Part shown: piece after piece, positions 63,851 to 64,000 of the stretch
Layout: every line of letters starts with the position of its first letter
Numbering within the stretch: position 1 is the stretch's first letter
Assembly (NCBI GenBank): GCA_030427585.1
Contig: JAUIBW010000026.1
Coordinates: 1-64,000 of the forward strand
Direction of reading: 5' to 3'
DNA: 64,000 bases
Origin: Bacteroidia bacterium
GTDB lineage: Bacteria; Bacteroidota; Bacteroidia; Flavobacteriales; Flavobacteriaceae
The notes under the pieces: model-generated
Database searches by the model: none
What the model was told of the DNA's origin: nothing
Seen by the model: only the letters and a program-made list of their open reading frames with translations
Program-made: the position numbers and the translations under genes

Positions 63851-64000
63851 TTTTTCCTAAAAAATATTATTCTATCTCACTGTAAATTTTATAATTCTTA
63901 GTAGTTATTTATATCAAAAACAACGCAAGGATTAACCTTTGTCTATACATATTTTCACATAACTTTTTGGTTATTTATATTGTAAACGATTAAGTTTGAA

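Noticed and set aside
1..64000. CRISPR arrays, prophage or integrative element
   Set aside because: No regularly spaced repeats, cas genes, integrases, phage structural genes or tRNA-associated att duplications were seen.

Overview
This 64 kb window is AT-rich DNA of a Bacteroidota member, most probably a marine Flavobacteriaceae species (Aquimarina-like; the genus is a guess). The evidence is promoters of the Bacteroidota form (TTTG, about 19 nt, TAnnTTTG), a protein with a type IX secretion type B C-terminus, DUF4294, DUF4249, choice-of-anchor L and DUF2807 families, TonB receptors with FecR/ECF-sigma partners, and frequent TTG starts. It looks chromosomal and mostly housekeeping. No CRISPR array, prophage, complete insertion sequence or full tRNA was seen.

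Layout. 1-0.6 kb: the 5' end of a 16S rRNA gene on the minus strand with its leader and two tandem rRNA promoters. 0.9-4 kb: a DUF4294 protein, an M42 peptidase, a 160-bp imperfect palindrome and a small lipoprotein. 4.1-13.6 kb, all minus strand: an apparent acetate/carboxylate uptake and activation block, reading a zinc-finger/HTH protein related to IS1 InsA, a porin, a two-subunit sodium symporter, a small membrane protein, a symporter-histidine kinase, a lone receiver protein and acetyl-CoA synthetase. 13.7-24.6 kb: Nudix, Dps, a lipoprotein, a 1234-aa phosphoesterase/Omp85 fusion with a kinase-like middle, an HD-PycTM protein, a GAF protein and a TlpA-like thioredoxin. 24.6-35.2 kb: rhomboid, three tandem lipid acyltransferases, GlmM, AcpH, gamma-glutamyltransferase, an AlkD-like protein and a DUF2807 protein. 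35.6 kb: a very small gene for a cysteine-rich peptide with a double-glycine leader. 35.9-46.9 kb: DnaK, serine ammonia-lyase, PanB, a pseudouridine synthase, an EamA transporter, a large T9SS adhesin-like protein and a helical-repeat protein. 47.1-51.7 kb: leuACDB. 51.9-54 kb: DUF1460 and small membrane or DUF2007 proteins. 54-63.6 kb: a duplicated TonB receptor/DUF4249 module with an ECF sigma factor, one complete FecR, one FecR reduced to 56 codons, and an outer-membrane barrel gene.

How the genes work together. The acetate block links outer-membrane entry, inner-membrane uptake, sensing and activation to acetyl-CoA. leuACDB gives a complete leucine branch from 2-ketoisovalerate. At the right end a sigma gene with a vegetative promoter is followed by a 30-bp element (27/30 identical in two places) that resembles an ECF promoter. 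One copy precedes the FecR-fragment/TonB receptor operon and the other precedes the barrel gene, where it sits beside what looks like the decayed end of a second sigma gene.

Most worth following up: the phosphoesterase-kinase-like-Omp85 fusion, the orphan Cys-rich GG-leader peptide, the HD-PycTM protein with no cyclase nearby, the domesticated InsA-like protein with a 20-bp-phased direct repeat, and the asymmetric decay of the duplicated FecR/TonB module with its shared promoter element.
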